A stretch of 64,000 bases of DNA from Caulobacter sp. FWC2 (GTDB lineage: Bacteria; Pseudomonadota; Alphaproteobacteria; Caulobacterales; Caulobacteraceae), in the NCBI RefSeq assembly GCF_002742625.1, contig NZ_PEBF01000001.1, positions 1,426,001-1,490,000 on the forward strand, in the 5' to 3' direction. The stretch's first letter is position 1. Each line of letters starts with the position of its first letter. The position numbers and the translations under genes are program-made. This document shows, one piece after another, positions 17,690-25,929 of this stretch. The notes below the pieces were generated by a model, which ran no database searches, was not told where the DNA came from, and saw only the letters and a list, made by a program, of their open reading frames with translations.

Positions 17690-18496
17690 TTGCCGCAGTT
17701 CCATGTCGTCACCGATCCCGACGATCCCGCCGTCGCCCCGTTCCGGGCGATCAAGGAACGCGACCTGGTCGGGCGGGAAGGGCTGTTCATCGCCGAGGGG
17801 GAAACGGTGCTGCGCGCCTTCGTTCGCGATGCGCCGGAGCGCGTGGTCTCGCTGATGATCGATCCGAAACGCAAGGACAAGCTGGCCGACGTCTTCGCTG
17901 GCCTGCCGGAGGACGTCCCCATCCACCTCGCTGACCAGGCGGTGGTCGACGCCATCGCCGGCTTCCACCTGCATCGCGGCGTACTGGCGGTGGGGAGGAA
18001 ACCCGACCCGATCCCAGCGCGTGCGTTGCTGGCCGGCTTGCCGGCGCGAGCGATCGTGCTGGTGCTGTGCGGCATCGCCAATCATGACAACATGGGCGGG
18101 ATCTATCGCAACGCCGCCGCCTTCGGGGTCGACGCGGTAATCCTCGACGCCGACTGCTGCGATCCGCTCTATCGCAAGGCCATCCGCGTCTCGGTCGGAG
18201 CGGCCCTGTCGATCCCGACGGCGAAGCTGGAGCGCGGTGAGGACATCGCCGGCTTGCTGGCGGCGACCGGCTTCGAGGGGCTGGCGCTCAGCCCCTCGGC
18301 GACGGAAATCCTGGCGCGGCTGAAGCCCGCGCCTCGGACGGCGGTGCTGCTGGGCGCGGAAGGTCCCGGCCTGACGCCCGAGGTGATGGCCAGCGCGCGG
18401 ACCATCGGCATACCGATGGCGGGCGGCTTCGACTCGCTCAACGTCGCCACCACCAGCGGGATCGTGCTGCATCACCTTCGGTTCGCCGAGGGCTAG
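17690..18496 (+). CDS. TrmH/SpoU-family RNA 2'-O-methyltransferase
   Basis: A 268-aa SPOUT methyltransferase that methylates ribose 2'-OH in rRNA or tRNA. It has an N-terminal substrate-binding part (LFIAEGETVLRAF) and a C-terminal knotted domain with motif 1 around IANHDNMGGIYRNAAAFG, motif 2 LLGAEGPGL and motif 3 DSLNVATTSGIVLHHL. The start is TTG 17690 with GAGG six bases upstream; no ATG or GTG precedes the conserved region in frame. The RNA target is unknown. It sits 20 bp behind the MFS gene, perhaps transcribed with it. Confidence 0.9.
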   Translation: MPQFHVVTDPDDPAVAPFRAIKERDLVGREGLFIAEGETVLRAFVRDAPERVVSLMIDPKRKDKLADVFAGLPEDVPIHLADQAVVDAIAGFHLHRGVLAVGRKPDPIPARALLAGLPARAIVLVLCGIANHDNMGGIYRNAAAFGVDAVILDADCCDPLYRKAIRVSVGAALSIPTAKLERGEDIAGLLAATGFEGLALSPSATEILARLKPAPRTAVLLGAEGPGLTPEVMASARTIGIPMAGGFDSLNVATTSGIVLHHLRFAEG

Positions 18497-18508
18497 GAAA
18501 CCGGTTTC
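18497..18508. promoter_or_regulatory. LacI-type operator candidate
   Basis: GAAACCGGTTTC is a perfect 12-bp palindrome with the central CG step and arm sequence typical of LacI-family operators. It begins right after the methyltransferase stop and ends 47 bp before the ATG of the secreted hydrolase at 18556. Confidence 0.55.
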
Positions 18509-18555
18509 TATGCCTCTAGGGTCCCGCCACAACATCCCGTCAGAAGGCTAGATCC

Positions 18556-19530
18556 ATGCTGAACCGTCGCGGCGCCCTGGCGACCTTTGTCACCGGCTTC
18601 CTGGCTTCGCTGGCGGCCAAGAGCGTCGAGGCCGCGCCGATGGAGCCCCTAGCCGATCCCACCGAGTCCATCGTCCTCTGGCCCGCCGGCCCGCCCGGCG
18701 GCGAGACGGTCACGGTCGAGGAAGTGATCATCGAGCGAGGGGACCCCAAGGGCGTGCGCGACCGGGCCATGGCCCACACCCGCAAGCCGGTGCTGCAGGT
18801 GTTCCGCCCCAAGACTCCGAACGGCGCGGCGGTGATGCTCATCCCCGGTGGCGGCTATGTGCGCGCGGTGCTGGACAAGGAGGGCTACGAGATGGCCCGC
18901 TGGCTGAACCAGCACGGCTACACCTGCTTCGTGCTGTTCTACCGCATGCCCGGTGACGGCTGGGCGGCGGGCGCCGACACGCCGCTGCAGGACGCCCAGC
19001 GCGGCATCCGTCTGATCCGGGCCCGCGCGGCCGAGATGGGCTTCAGTCCCGACCGCGTGGCGATCATGGGCTTCTCGGCCGGCGGCCACCTGGCGGCCAG
19101 CCTGACGACCCGCTTCGCCGACAAGACCTACGATCGGATCGACGCCGCCGACGACCTGCCGGCCAAGCCCAGTCTGTCGGGCCTGATCTATCCGGTGATC
19201 AGCATGGACCCGGCCATCGCCCACGGCGGTTCGCGCAAGGAGTTGCTGACCGCCGACGCCTCGCCCGAGCGGGCCGCGGCGATCTCGCCAGAGCGCCTGG
19301 TGACGGCCGGCCTGTCGCCTGTGTTCCAGTTGCACGCCGCCGACGACAAGACCGTGCCGGTCGAGAACAGCCTGGTGATGTTCGCGGCGCTGAAGGCCAA
19401 GGCCGTGCCGACCGAGCTGCATATCTTCGAGGAGGGCGGCCACGGCTTTGGCCTGCGCGGTACGCCGGGCAAGCCCGTGGCGGCCTGGCCCAGCCTGTTC
19501 GAGACCTTCGCAAAGCGGCACGGGATCTAA
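18556..19530 (+). CDS. Secreted alpha/beta hydrolase (BD-FAE/acetylxylan-esterase-like)
   Basis: A 324-aa alpha/beta hydrolase with an N-terminal export signal containing a twin Arg (NRRGALATF) and hydrophobic core, cleaved near EAAP. The oxyanion-hole motif is IPGGGYV, the nucleophile elbow is GFSAGG with Ser174, then Asp in HAADDKTVP and His in EGGHGF. This arrangement matches bifunctional feruloyl/acetylxylan esterase-like enzymes that deacylate plant cell-wall glycans. The substrate is unproven. A LacI-type palindrome upstream suggests sugar-responsive control. Confidence 0.85.
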   Translation: MLNRRGALATFVTGFLASLAAKSVEAAPMEPLADPTESIVLWPAGPPGGETVTVEEVIIERGDPKGVRDRAMAHTRKPVLQVFRPKTPNGAAVMLIPGGGYVRAVLDKEGYEMARWLNQHGYTCFVLFYRMPGDGWAAGADTPLQDAQRGIRLIRARAAEMGFSPDRVAIMGFSAGGHLAASLTTRFADKTYDRIDAADDLPAKPSLSGLIYPVISMDPAIAHGGSRKELLTADASPERAAAISPERLVTAGLSPVFQLHAADDKTVPVENSLVMFAALKAKAVPTELHIFEEGGHGFGLRGTPGKPVAAWPSLFETFAKRHGI

Positions 19531-19537
19531 TCCAGGT

Positions 19538-20257
19538 CTAGCAATCGGCGCGTTCCTTCAGCTTCCAGGCGGCGATCTCGGCGTCGCGGAACCTGATCCA
19601 CTCGCCGCGCAGCACCGCCGGCCGCTTGCCGTGGCGTTCTTCCAGGAACTCCGCGCCGACCACGCGATCGGTGCGGAAGGTGCGGAACGCCTCGCGCAGT
19701 TCGCACCAGGCGATGATCATCCGGATCGTCTCACGATAGCCGACGGTCACCGGCCAGATCACCCGCGCGCTCACAGTTCCGGCGCCGTCGCTGTAGTCGA
19801 GGCGGATCTTGCGGCCGGCGTGGATCCAGGCGCGGACCTGGGCGACGTCGATGCGGTCGGTCTCGGGCTTCCAGGCCGGTGAGGCGCCGATCGCCGGCTC
19901 CAGCACATAGGGCCGCAGGCGGTCGGGCACGGCGGCGGCGATCTTGCTGATCAGGTCGTTGGCGGCCTTGGCCAGGACCGGGTCACCGCGTCCGGCCACC
20001 CACTGCGCGCCCAGCACCGCCGCCTCGATCTCGTCGGGGGTCAGCATCAGGGGCGGCATGTCGAAGCCGGCCTCCAGCACATAGCCGATCCCGGCCTCGC
20101 CCCGGATCGGCGCGCGCTGGCCGACCAGGGCGGCGATGTCGCGATAGACGCTGCGCTTGGAGGTCTCCAACTCGACGGCGATGGCGTCGGCGGTCACCGG
20201 CGCTCGGCTGCGGCGCAGGATCTGGATGATCTGGAAAAGGCGTTCGGCGCGTCTCAT
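19538..20257 (-). CDS. YafY-type transcriptional regulator (HTH_11 + WYL)
   Basis: A 239-aa regulator. The N-terminal winged helix (LFQIIQILRRSRAPVTADAI, ELETSKRSVYRDIAALV) is of the HTH_11/DeoR-like type and the C-terminal half contains a WYL-type domain (KIRLDYSDGAGTVSARVIWP). Such proteins usually repress a divergent gene. The divergent partner here is a GST-like protein and the shared promoter holds a perfect 20-bp palindrome. Confidence 0.9.
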   Translation of the reverse strand: MRRAERLFQIIQILRRSRAPVTADAIAVELETSKRSVYRDIAALVGQRAPIRGEAGIGYVLEAGFDMPPLMLTPDEIEAAVLGAQWVAGRGDPVLAKAANDLISKIAAAVPDRLRPYVLEPAIGASPAWKPETDRIDVAQVRAWIHAGRKIRLDYSDGAGTVSARVIWPVTVGYRETIRMIIAWCELREAFRTFRTDRVVGAEFLEERHGKRPAVLRGEWIRFRDAEIAAWKLKERADC

Positions 20258-20280
20258 GGCCTCGAATATCGCTGATCGCT

Positions 20281-20300
20281 ACTGACAGCATGCTGTCAGT
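20281..20300. promoter_or_regulatory. Perfect 20-bp palindrome, probable YafY-family operator
   Basis: ACTGACAGCATGCTGTCAGT is identical to its own reverse complement. It lies 24 bp from the start of the WYL regulator and 50 bp from the GST start. TGACAG-N-CTGTCA palindromes are typical binding sites for this regulator class. Confidence 0.75.
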
Positions 20301-20350
20301 AGCCTGGCGGTAGCAAGTCGTCACCACGACATTCGTGATGGAGAGGGACG

Positions 20351-21079
20351 ATGATCACGCTATTCGCCGCCGGAGCCGGGTTCGGGCTGCCCGAGATCAG
20401 CCCCTATGTGACCAAGACCGAGGTCCAGTTGATGATGGCTGGCCTCGACTACAAGAAGACCCAGGGCAGTCGGGAGACCGCGCCCAAGGGGCAATTGCCG
20501 TGGATCGAGGACGCCGCCGTTGCGATCGGGGACTCGACCTTCATCCGCGCGCACATCGAACAGAAGTACGGCATCGATCTCGACATCGGCCTGTCGGGCA
20601 AGGAACGCGCCCAGGCCTGGGCGATCGAGCGCATGATCGAGAACCAGCTGGGCTGGGTGTCGGCCTATTTCCGCCACCTCGATGCGGCCAACTTCGCCAA
20701 GGGCGCCGCGCGGTGGTTCGATCAGGCGCCGGAGCCTATGCGTGAAGACCTCAGGCGGGGTCTGCAGGAAGCGATCGCGGCTAATGTTCGCGCGGTCGGC
20801 GTCGGCCGGCACCTGCGCGAGGAGGTCGCCTGGCTCGGCGGGCTGTCGCTGCGCTCGCTGGACGAACTGCTGGAGGACAAGGCCTATCTGATGCGCGACA
20901 GCCATCCGGTCGGCGTCGACGCCACGGCCTTGGCCATGCTGGCGGGGATCATGACGCCGCACTTCGACTCGCCGCTGCGTCGTGAGGCCGAAGGCTATCC
21001 GCGGCTTGTCGATTATGTCGGCCGGATGATGGCCCAGTTCTATCCGGCTCATCCTTGGGGATTGAAGCAGGCGGCTTGA
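20351..21079 (+). CDS. Glutathione S-transferase family protein (metaxin/FAXC-like N-domain)
   Basis: A 242-aa GST-fold protein. The N-terminal thioredoxin-like domain has MITLFAAGAGFGLPEISPYVTK and the cis-Pro motif KGQLPWIED, then the adaptor DSTFIRAHIEQKYG, then a helical C-domain. The arrangement resembles the metaxin/FAXC-like branch rather than classical detoxifying GSTs. Substrate unknown. It is divergent from a WYL regulator with a 20-bp palindrome between them, so it is probably repressed by that protein. Confidence 0.85.
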   Translation: MITLFAAGAGFGLPEISPYVTKTEVQLMMAGLDYKKTQGSRETAPKGQLPWIEDAAVAIGDSTFIRAHIEQKYGIDLDIGLSGKERAQAWAIERMIENQLGWVSAYFRHLDAANFAKGAARWFDQAPEPMREDLRRGLQEAIAANVRAVGVGRHLREEVAWLGGLSLRSLDELLEDKAYLMRDSHPVGVDATALAMLAGIMTPHFDSPLRREAEGYPRLVDYVGRMMAQFYPAHPWGLKQAA

Positions 21080-21431
21080 AGCAAGATAACGCTGTCAAAT
21101 TGGTCGTATGAGTTCAGCCGGTCGCTAGATGATTGGTAAGGCCATTTTCAATTGCATGGCTGGCCAATTTCGTTAGGTTGGGGGCGCGCGACGGACGGGG
21201 CTTTACCCTTGTTCGATCGCTTGCTCGTCGACCAAGGCGCTGCGTACCTTGCGCCAACCTCCTCCCGGGGCGGACGACGATGGCGGCCGGAGTCCTCCCT
21301 CCGGTCGCTTCGCCGGGACTTGATGGTAAGGCCACTCCGAGGGGCGTCGGCCCGCGAGTGCTTGTGAGCCGGCGGGACGCAGGCTAGTTCTGTGACGCGC
21401 CGATCGTGGCGCCTGTCCGTGGCCGCTCTTG
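21080..21431. other. 352-bp intergenic region with a duplicated operator-like 11-mer
   Basis: No convincing gene is present; the short frames here lack family signatures. It contains the same 11-mer TGGTAAGGCCA twice, at 21134-21144 and 21324-21334. Each is one base off the TGGT-N3-ACCA pattern seen at 24752 and 40956. Being upstream of the GntR regulator at 21432, these could be autoregulatory sites. No good -35/-10 pair is obvious. Confidence 0.45.
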
Positions 21432-22196
21432 ATGTCGACCCCTTCGCCGGATTCCAGGCTCTACCAGCAGGTGGCGGCAACGATCAGCGGCGCGATCGCC
21501 GACGGCGTCTATCAACCGGGCCATCGCCTGCCATCCGAACGCGACCTGGCCGACGAGTTCGGCGTTTCACGCCCCACCGTCCGCCGCGCCGTCATCGCGC
21601 TGGAGATGCGCGGGCTGCTGGAGGCCCGCCAGGGGTCAGGCGTCTATGTGCGTCTCGACCAGCCGCCGCCGCCGGTGAAGGACCTCGACATCGGGGCCTT
21701 CGAGCAGGCCGAGGCCCGTCGCCTGTTCGAGGGCGAGGCCGCCGCCCTGGCCGCCACCCTTATCACCGACGAGGAGCTGGCCTATCTTGAGACCCTGGTC
21801 GCCGAGATGAACAGCGACGCCTCGACCAAGGAGCAGTCCGAGCTGGCCGATCGCCAGTTCCACATCTCCATCGCCCAGGCCACCCGCAACAACGCCGTGG
21901 TGCGCATCATCGAGAGCGCCTGGGACCTGCGCTACCGCTCGCGCCTGTGCATGCAGATGCTGGAAAAGGCCCGCCATGTGCGCAAGCGGCCGTTGAACGA
22001 CGAGCACCAGGAAATCATCGAGGCCCTGCGGACGCGCGATCCCAAGGCCGCGCGCGCGGCGATGCAGACCCACCTGGGCGGCCTGATCGAGAACCTGCTG
22101 CTGACCGCCGAACTGGAGGCCATCGAGCGCACCCGCGAGAGCCTGGCGGCCAAGCGCGAAGAGATCGCCCTCAGGGCCGCTAGCGCCGCGAAATAA
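21432..22196 (+). CDS. GntR-family regulator, FadR subfamily
   Basis: A 254-aa regulator. The N-terminal winged helix is classic GntR (YQPGHRLPSERDLADEFGVS, RPTVRRAVIALEMRGLLEAR, QGSGVYV), followed by an all-helical FCD effector domain with EARRLFEGEAAALAA and metal-binding-type His positions (RQFHISIAQATRN, DEHQEIIEALR). Relatives of this type respond to hexuronates or related sugar acids. It is the first gene of the pectin block and lies convergent to a receptor gene. I use ATG 21432; a TTG directly before it is an alternative. It is clearly paralogous to the regulator at 27169. Confidence 0.9.
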   Translation: MSTPSPDSRLYQQVAATISGAIADGVYQPGHRLPSERDLADEFGVSRPTVRRAVIALEMRGLLEARQGSGVYVRLDQPPPPVKDLDIGAFEQAEARRLFEGEAAALAATLITDEELAYLETLVAEMNSDASTKEQSELADRQFHISIAQATRNNAVVRIIESAWDLRYRSRLCMQMLEKARHVRKRPLNDEHQEIIEALRTRDPKAARAAMQTHLGGLIENLLLTAELEAIERTRESLAAKREEIALRAASAAK

Positions 22197-22219
22197 ATCC
22201 TCCGCCTTCCAAAAAAGGA

Positions 22220-22246
22220 GGCCGGATCCGCAGGTGGGATCCGGCC
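22220..22246 (-). terminator. Rho-independent terminator of the first TonB-dependent receptor gene
   Basis: Perfect 10-bp stem GGCCGGATCC / GGATCCGGCC with a 7-nt loop. On the minus strand it is followed by CTCCTTTTTTGG, a six-T run. It stops the receptor transcript whose coding region ends at 22286. Confidence 0.85.
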
Positions 22247-22285
22247 GCAGGAGGGGGGCCTTGGAGGCGGGGCTGGACCCGGCCT

Positions 22286-24679
22286 CTAGAAGTTCACGTC
22301 CAGGCGAGCGCCCACGTAGCGGAAGGCGTCGCGACCGGGGAACCACGTCTTGCCGAGCGCGGTCGGGATGGCCGGATTGCTGTAGCCTGACGTGCCGTTG
22401 CCCAGGCCCTGGGCGTAGCGCTTGTCGAACAGGTTGTTGGCGAAGACCGAGATCTTGTAGCGATCGCTCAGGGCGTTGACGCCCAGCTTCAGGTCGACAA
22501 TGCCGTAGGCCTTCTGGATCGTGCGCGGGTCCTGGCTCAGCGAGAAGTTCACGTCGTCCTGCCAGCGATAGGTCGCGCCGACGAAGCCCTTGAAGGGCAT
22601 GCCGGGCAGATCGATGTCGTACTGGCCGCCGATGTTGAACTTGAACTTCGGGGTGTTGTTCAGGCGCTTGCCATGCAGGTTCTGCACCCGGCCGTTGGTG
22701 GTCGGGGTGCGGTAGCACTCGCCCGGCTTGCCGACATAGCCCGCGGGCTGCAGCGGCAGGTCGGCCGTGGCCGGTTGGGCGTTGTTGCAGGGGCCGTTGG
22801 CGAAGTCGACGACGGTCGCGTCTGTGTAGGCGAAGGCGCCGTTGATCCTGAAATTTGAGCTCAGGCGCGCCACCCCGTCCAGTTCCAGGCCCTGGGTGCG
22901 CAACTGACCGACGCTGTTCAGGAAGGTCAGGAACGTGCCGTCCGGCAGGAACGACGTCACCGAGGTCTGGAAGCCCTTGTAGTCGGCCCTGAACAGGGTG
23001 GCGTTGAAATAGGCGCGGCGGTCGAACAGGCTGCTCTTGAAGCCCAGCTCGTAGTTCTTGGCCGTTTCGGGCGGCACCGGCATCTGGGCGGCGATCCGGG
23101 CGTCGAAGGTGCTGACCAGGTCGTAGGCCTGACCCTTGTAGCCGGTCGAGAAGGTCGCGAACGTCATGATGTCCGGCGTCACCTTGTATTGCGCGCCGAT
23201 CTTGCCGGTGAAGGCGTCGTCCTGGTCGGCCTTGCCGAACAGCTGGTGTGTCGTCGCCGCGCCGATGGCGGTGCTGGCGAAGATGGTCTTGTCGAACTTG
23301 TAGCTGATCTTCTGGCGATTGATCCGACCGCCGCCGGTAAGGCTGAGCCGATCGGTGAGGTCCCAGGTGGCGTTGGCGTAGGCCGAGTAGTTCTCGTTGG
23401 TGCTTTCGGCCAGGTAACGGGCCAACTGCAGCACGGGGCCGCGATTCAGGAAGCGGTCCAGGTCGTTCTTGGCGTACCAGAGGCCGGCCACGTAGCGCAG
23501 CCGTGTGTCCCCCGGCGAGGTCAGGCGGAACTCCTGGGTCCAGCTGTCGGCGTGGAAGTAGCCATTGATGACCGCGCCGCTGTTGACGCCCGAGGGGTTG
23601 GCGACGGGGAAGCCCAGCAGGAACGGTACGTCGGTGCCGTCGATGTCCTGGAAGTCGGTCATCTTCCAGCGATCGTGCGACGTGATCGACGACAGGGTGT
23701 GGCCCTTCAGCGCCGAGCCGTCGCCGAAGGCGTAGTCGAGGCGGGCGGTCGTGCCGAACACATCCGAGTTGCCGCCGCCGATACGGTCGTCGGCGCGCAG
23801 GAAGTGGTTGTTCTTGTCGATCGTGATGCCGCGCAGCGTCGTGCTGGCGGGGAAGCCCGGCTCGCCCTGATAGAACAGGCCCGGCGTCAGCTCGCTGATC
23901 ACGCTGGCGCAGCAGCTGCTGACATTGTGGTTGTAGCGTGGGGCCAGGCTGAGGGTCAGGTTCTCGGTCGGCGTCCAGACCAGCTTGGCGGTGGCGGTGA
24001 AGCCCGAGCTGCCGTTGACGTTCTTGCCGGTGGTGAGGTTCTTGACGTTGCCGTCATAGTCGCTCTTGGCGGCCGTCAGGCGAAACAGCAGGTTGTCGCG
24101 GATCGGACCCGAGACGGTGAAGGCCAGGCGACGCTCGGCGTCGTCGGTGGCCAGCGCCATGGCCTTGCCGGAGAATTCCTTGGTCGGAGCGGCGGTGACG
24201 ATGTTCAGTACGCCGGCGATGGCGCTCTTGCCGAACAGGGTGCTTTGCGGGCCGCGCAGCACTTCCACGCGCTCGACGTCGATCAGGTCCTTGAAGGCGG
24301 CGGCCTGGAAGCCGACCGGCACGTCGTCGATGACCACCGCGACATCCGACTCGACGGCGATGCCGTTCGAGAAGGTGCCGATGCCGCGCATGTTGATGCT
24401 GAAATTGCCCGGCTGGCTGCCGTAGTTGATCACCAGGCCCGGCGACAGTTTCACCAGGTCGCCCAGCTCGCGGACGTTGTTGCGGTCCAGCACGTCGGCG
24501 GTGACGGCGGTCACCGAGACAGGCACGTCCTGCAGGCGCTCGGCGCGCTTGGTCGAGGTGACGATGATCTCTTCGAGCTGTGCGGAGTCGGTGTTGGTCT
24601 GCTGAGCCAGAGCCGCGGCGGGGGCGGCGAGCAAGGCCGTCGCCGTGGAGGCGAGCAGCAGCAATCGGATGCTGGTCAT
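22286..24679 (-). CDS. TonB-dependent outer-membrane receptor
   Basis: A 797-aa receptor. A Sec signal peptide (about residues 1-25, ending ALAQQ) is followed by a TonB-box-like segment (LEEIIVTSTKRAERLQDVPV), a plug domain (NNVRELGDLVKLSPGLVINY, VEVLRGPQSTLFGKSAIAGV) and a 22-strand barrel that ends in a C-terminal Phe (GARLDVNF). It would import a sugar or oligosaccharide across the outer membrane using TonB energy. Divergent from kduI, with TGGT-N3-ACCA-type palindromes between them, it probably serves uronate-containing fragments. It is of a different subfamily from the receptors at 41077 and 52264. ATG 24679. Confidence 0.92.
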   Translation of the reverse strand: MTSIRLLLLASTATALLAAPAAALAQQTNTDSAQLEEIIVTSTKRAERLQDVPVSVTAVTADVLDRNNVRELGDLVKLSPGLVINYGSQPGNFSINMRGIGTFSNGIAVESDVAVVIDDVPVGFQAAAFKDLIDVERVEVLRGPQSTLFGKSAIAGVLNIVTAAPTKEFSGKAMALATDDAERRLAFTVSGPIRDNLLFRLTAAKSDYDGNVKNLTTGKNVNGSSGFTATAKLVWTPTENLTLSLAPRYNHNVSSCCASVISELTPGLFYQGEPGFPASTTLRGITIDKNNHFLRADDRIGGGNSDVFGTTARLDYAFGDGSALKGHTLSSITSHDRWKMTDFQDIDGTDVPFLLGFPVANPSGVNSGAVINGYFHADSWTQEFRLTSPGDTRLRYVAGLWYAKNDLDRFLNRGPVLQLARYLAESTNENYSAYANATWDLTDRLSLTGGGRINRQKISYKFDKTIFASTAIGAATTHQLFGKADQDDAFTGKIGAQYKVTPDIMTFATFSTGYKGQAYDLVSTFDARIAAQMPVPPETAKNYELGFKSSLFDRRAYFNATLFRADYKGFQTSVTSFLPDGTFLTFLNSVGQLRTQGLELDGVARLSSNFRINGAFAYTDATVVDFANGPCNNAQPATADLPLQPAGYVGKPGECYRTPTTNGRVQNLHGKRLNNTPKFKFNIGGQYDIDLPGMPFKGFVGATYRWQDDVNFSLSQDPRTIQKAYGIVDLKLGVNALSDRYKISVFANNLFDKRYAQGLGNGTSGYSNPAIPTALGKTWFPGRDAFRYVGARLDVNF

Positions 24680-24727
24680 GGTCCTGGTGTTCCTGCGCCT
24701 GCCGCTGGCTCACTGTCCCGCGGCTAA

Positions 24728-24762
24728 TTGGTATGCCCAACTGATGACTTATGGTCAGACCA
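24728..24762. promoter_or_regulatory. Two adjacent GntR-type palindromes in the receptor/kduI region
   Basis: TTGGTATGCCCAA (24728-24740) is an inverted repeat TTGG/CCAA, and TGGTCAGACCA (24752-24762) is a perfect TGGTC-A-GACCA palindrome. They lie 49-83 bp upstream of the receptor start. The form resembles operators of UxuR/ExuR-type FadR-subfamily regulators (TTGGTA..TACCAA). The rest of the 350-bp gap 24680-25029 holds a half-like site TTGGTAAT (24911-24918) and no gene I can support. Confidence 0.6.
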
Positions 24763-25029
24763 GTTGTCAAGTAGCGTCGTTCGGCGAGCGGATATGGTCT
24801 GGGTGGTTGTTTTCACTGTCAATTCGGCGAACAGCTTGGCGAACAAGGGCTAATGACAACGTTGGACATGCAATCGGCGCGCGTTCGGCCTTTACGGCGT
24901 CACCATCGGATTGGTAATGTCGGTTTCGCAACCAGCGAAAAACGGGGGATGGATGCGCGCCACGGAGCGACCGCCGGTGAATGCCGCGGCTGGCCAGCGC
25001 CCTCCCCGAAGTGGAGGCCAACTCGGCCG

Positions 25030-25878
25030 ATGAGCGTTCAGATGGACTATCGTGAGAGCACCGATCGCGCGGGCATGAGCCGCATGACGGGGCGCGAACT
25101 GCGCGACACCTTCGTCATCGACAAGCTGTTCCGGCCCGGCGAGCTGTCGCTGAGCTATCTGGAGATCGAGCGGGCGGTGGTCGGCTCGGCCGCGCCGACC
25201 GATACGCCCCTGACCCTGCCGACCCACAAGGAGCTGGCCTCGCGGTTCTTCTGTGAGCGGCGTGAGGTGGGCGTGATCAACATCGGCGGTCCTGGCGTGG
25301 TGACCCTGGATGGCGAGGGTCTCGACCTAGCGCGCCACGACAGCCTCTATGTCGGCCGTGGGACGCAGGCCGTCAGCTTCGCGAGCGACGATCCTGCCAA
25401 CCCGGCCAAGTTCTACTTCGTCAGCTATCCGGCTCACGCCAGCCACCCCAGCAAGCGGGTGCGGCGCGACGAGGCCAGGACGATCCAGGCGGGGGAGGCG
25501 ACGACCGCCAATCGTCGGGTGATCCGTCAAGCCATCCGCCCCGGCATCGTCGAGACCTGCCAGCTGGTGATGGGCTTCACCGAACTGGCCGACGGCAATG
25601 TCTGGAACACCATGCCGCCGCACACCCATCGCCGGCGCAGCGAAATCTACATGTACTTCGACACCGACCCTGGCCGGGTCATGCACCTGATGGGGGAGCC
25701 GTCCGAGCCCCGCGCGGTGTTCATGGACGAGGGCGAGGCGGTGTTCTCGCCCAGCTGGTCGATCCACAGCGGCGTCGGCACCTCGAACTACACCTTTGTC
25801 TGGTCGATGGGCGGGGAGAACCTGGAATTCGACGACATGGACGTCCTGGCGGTCTCACAGCTCGGCCCCAATACCTAG
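25030..25878 (+). CDS. kduI: 5-dehydro-4-deoxy-D-glucuronate isomerase
   Basis: A 282-aa cupin-fold enzyme that isomerises 5-keto-4-deoxyuronate (spontaneously formed from unsaturated galacturonate) to 2,5-diketo-3-deoxygluconate. Family motifs are visible: CERREVGVINIGGPG, NTMPPHTHRRRSEIYMYFD with the zinc-binding His/Glu set, and SPSWSIHSGVG. Length fits KduI (about 278 aa). ATG 25030 begins the homologous region; the longer frame from 24853 adds 59 unrelated residues. Acts in the cytoplasm downstream of the lyases and GH88/105 enzymes in this block. The next enzyme, KduD, is not in the window. Confidence 0.93.
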   Translation: MSVQMDYRESTDRAGMSRMTGRELRDTFVIDKLFRPGELSLSYLEIERAVVGSAAPTDTPLTLPTHKELASRFFCERREVGVINIGGPGVVTLDGEGLDLARHDSLYVGRGTQAVSFASDDPANPAKFYFVSYPAHASHPSKRVRRDEARTIQAGEATTANRRVIRQAIRPGIVETCQLVMGFTELADGNVWNTMPPHTHRRRSEIYMYFDTDPGRVMHLMGEPSEPRAVFMDEGEAVFSPSWSIHSGVGTSNYTFVWSMGGENLEFDDMDVLAVSQLGPNT

Positions 25879-25929
25879 GCCTAGCGCCTGGACCAAACCC
25901 ATAAGAACAAGACGGGAGAAAACGGACCC

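Noticed and set aside
21080..21431. Possible decayed gene in the 352-bp gap before the first GntR gene
   Set aside because: Short frames on both strands show no family motif or consistent codon bias; the duplicated operator-like 11-mer is the only clear structure.
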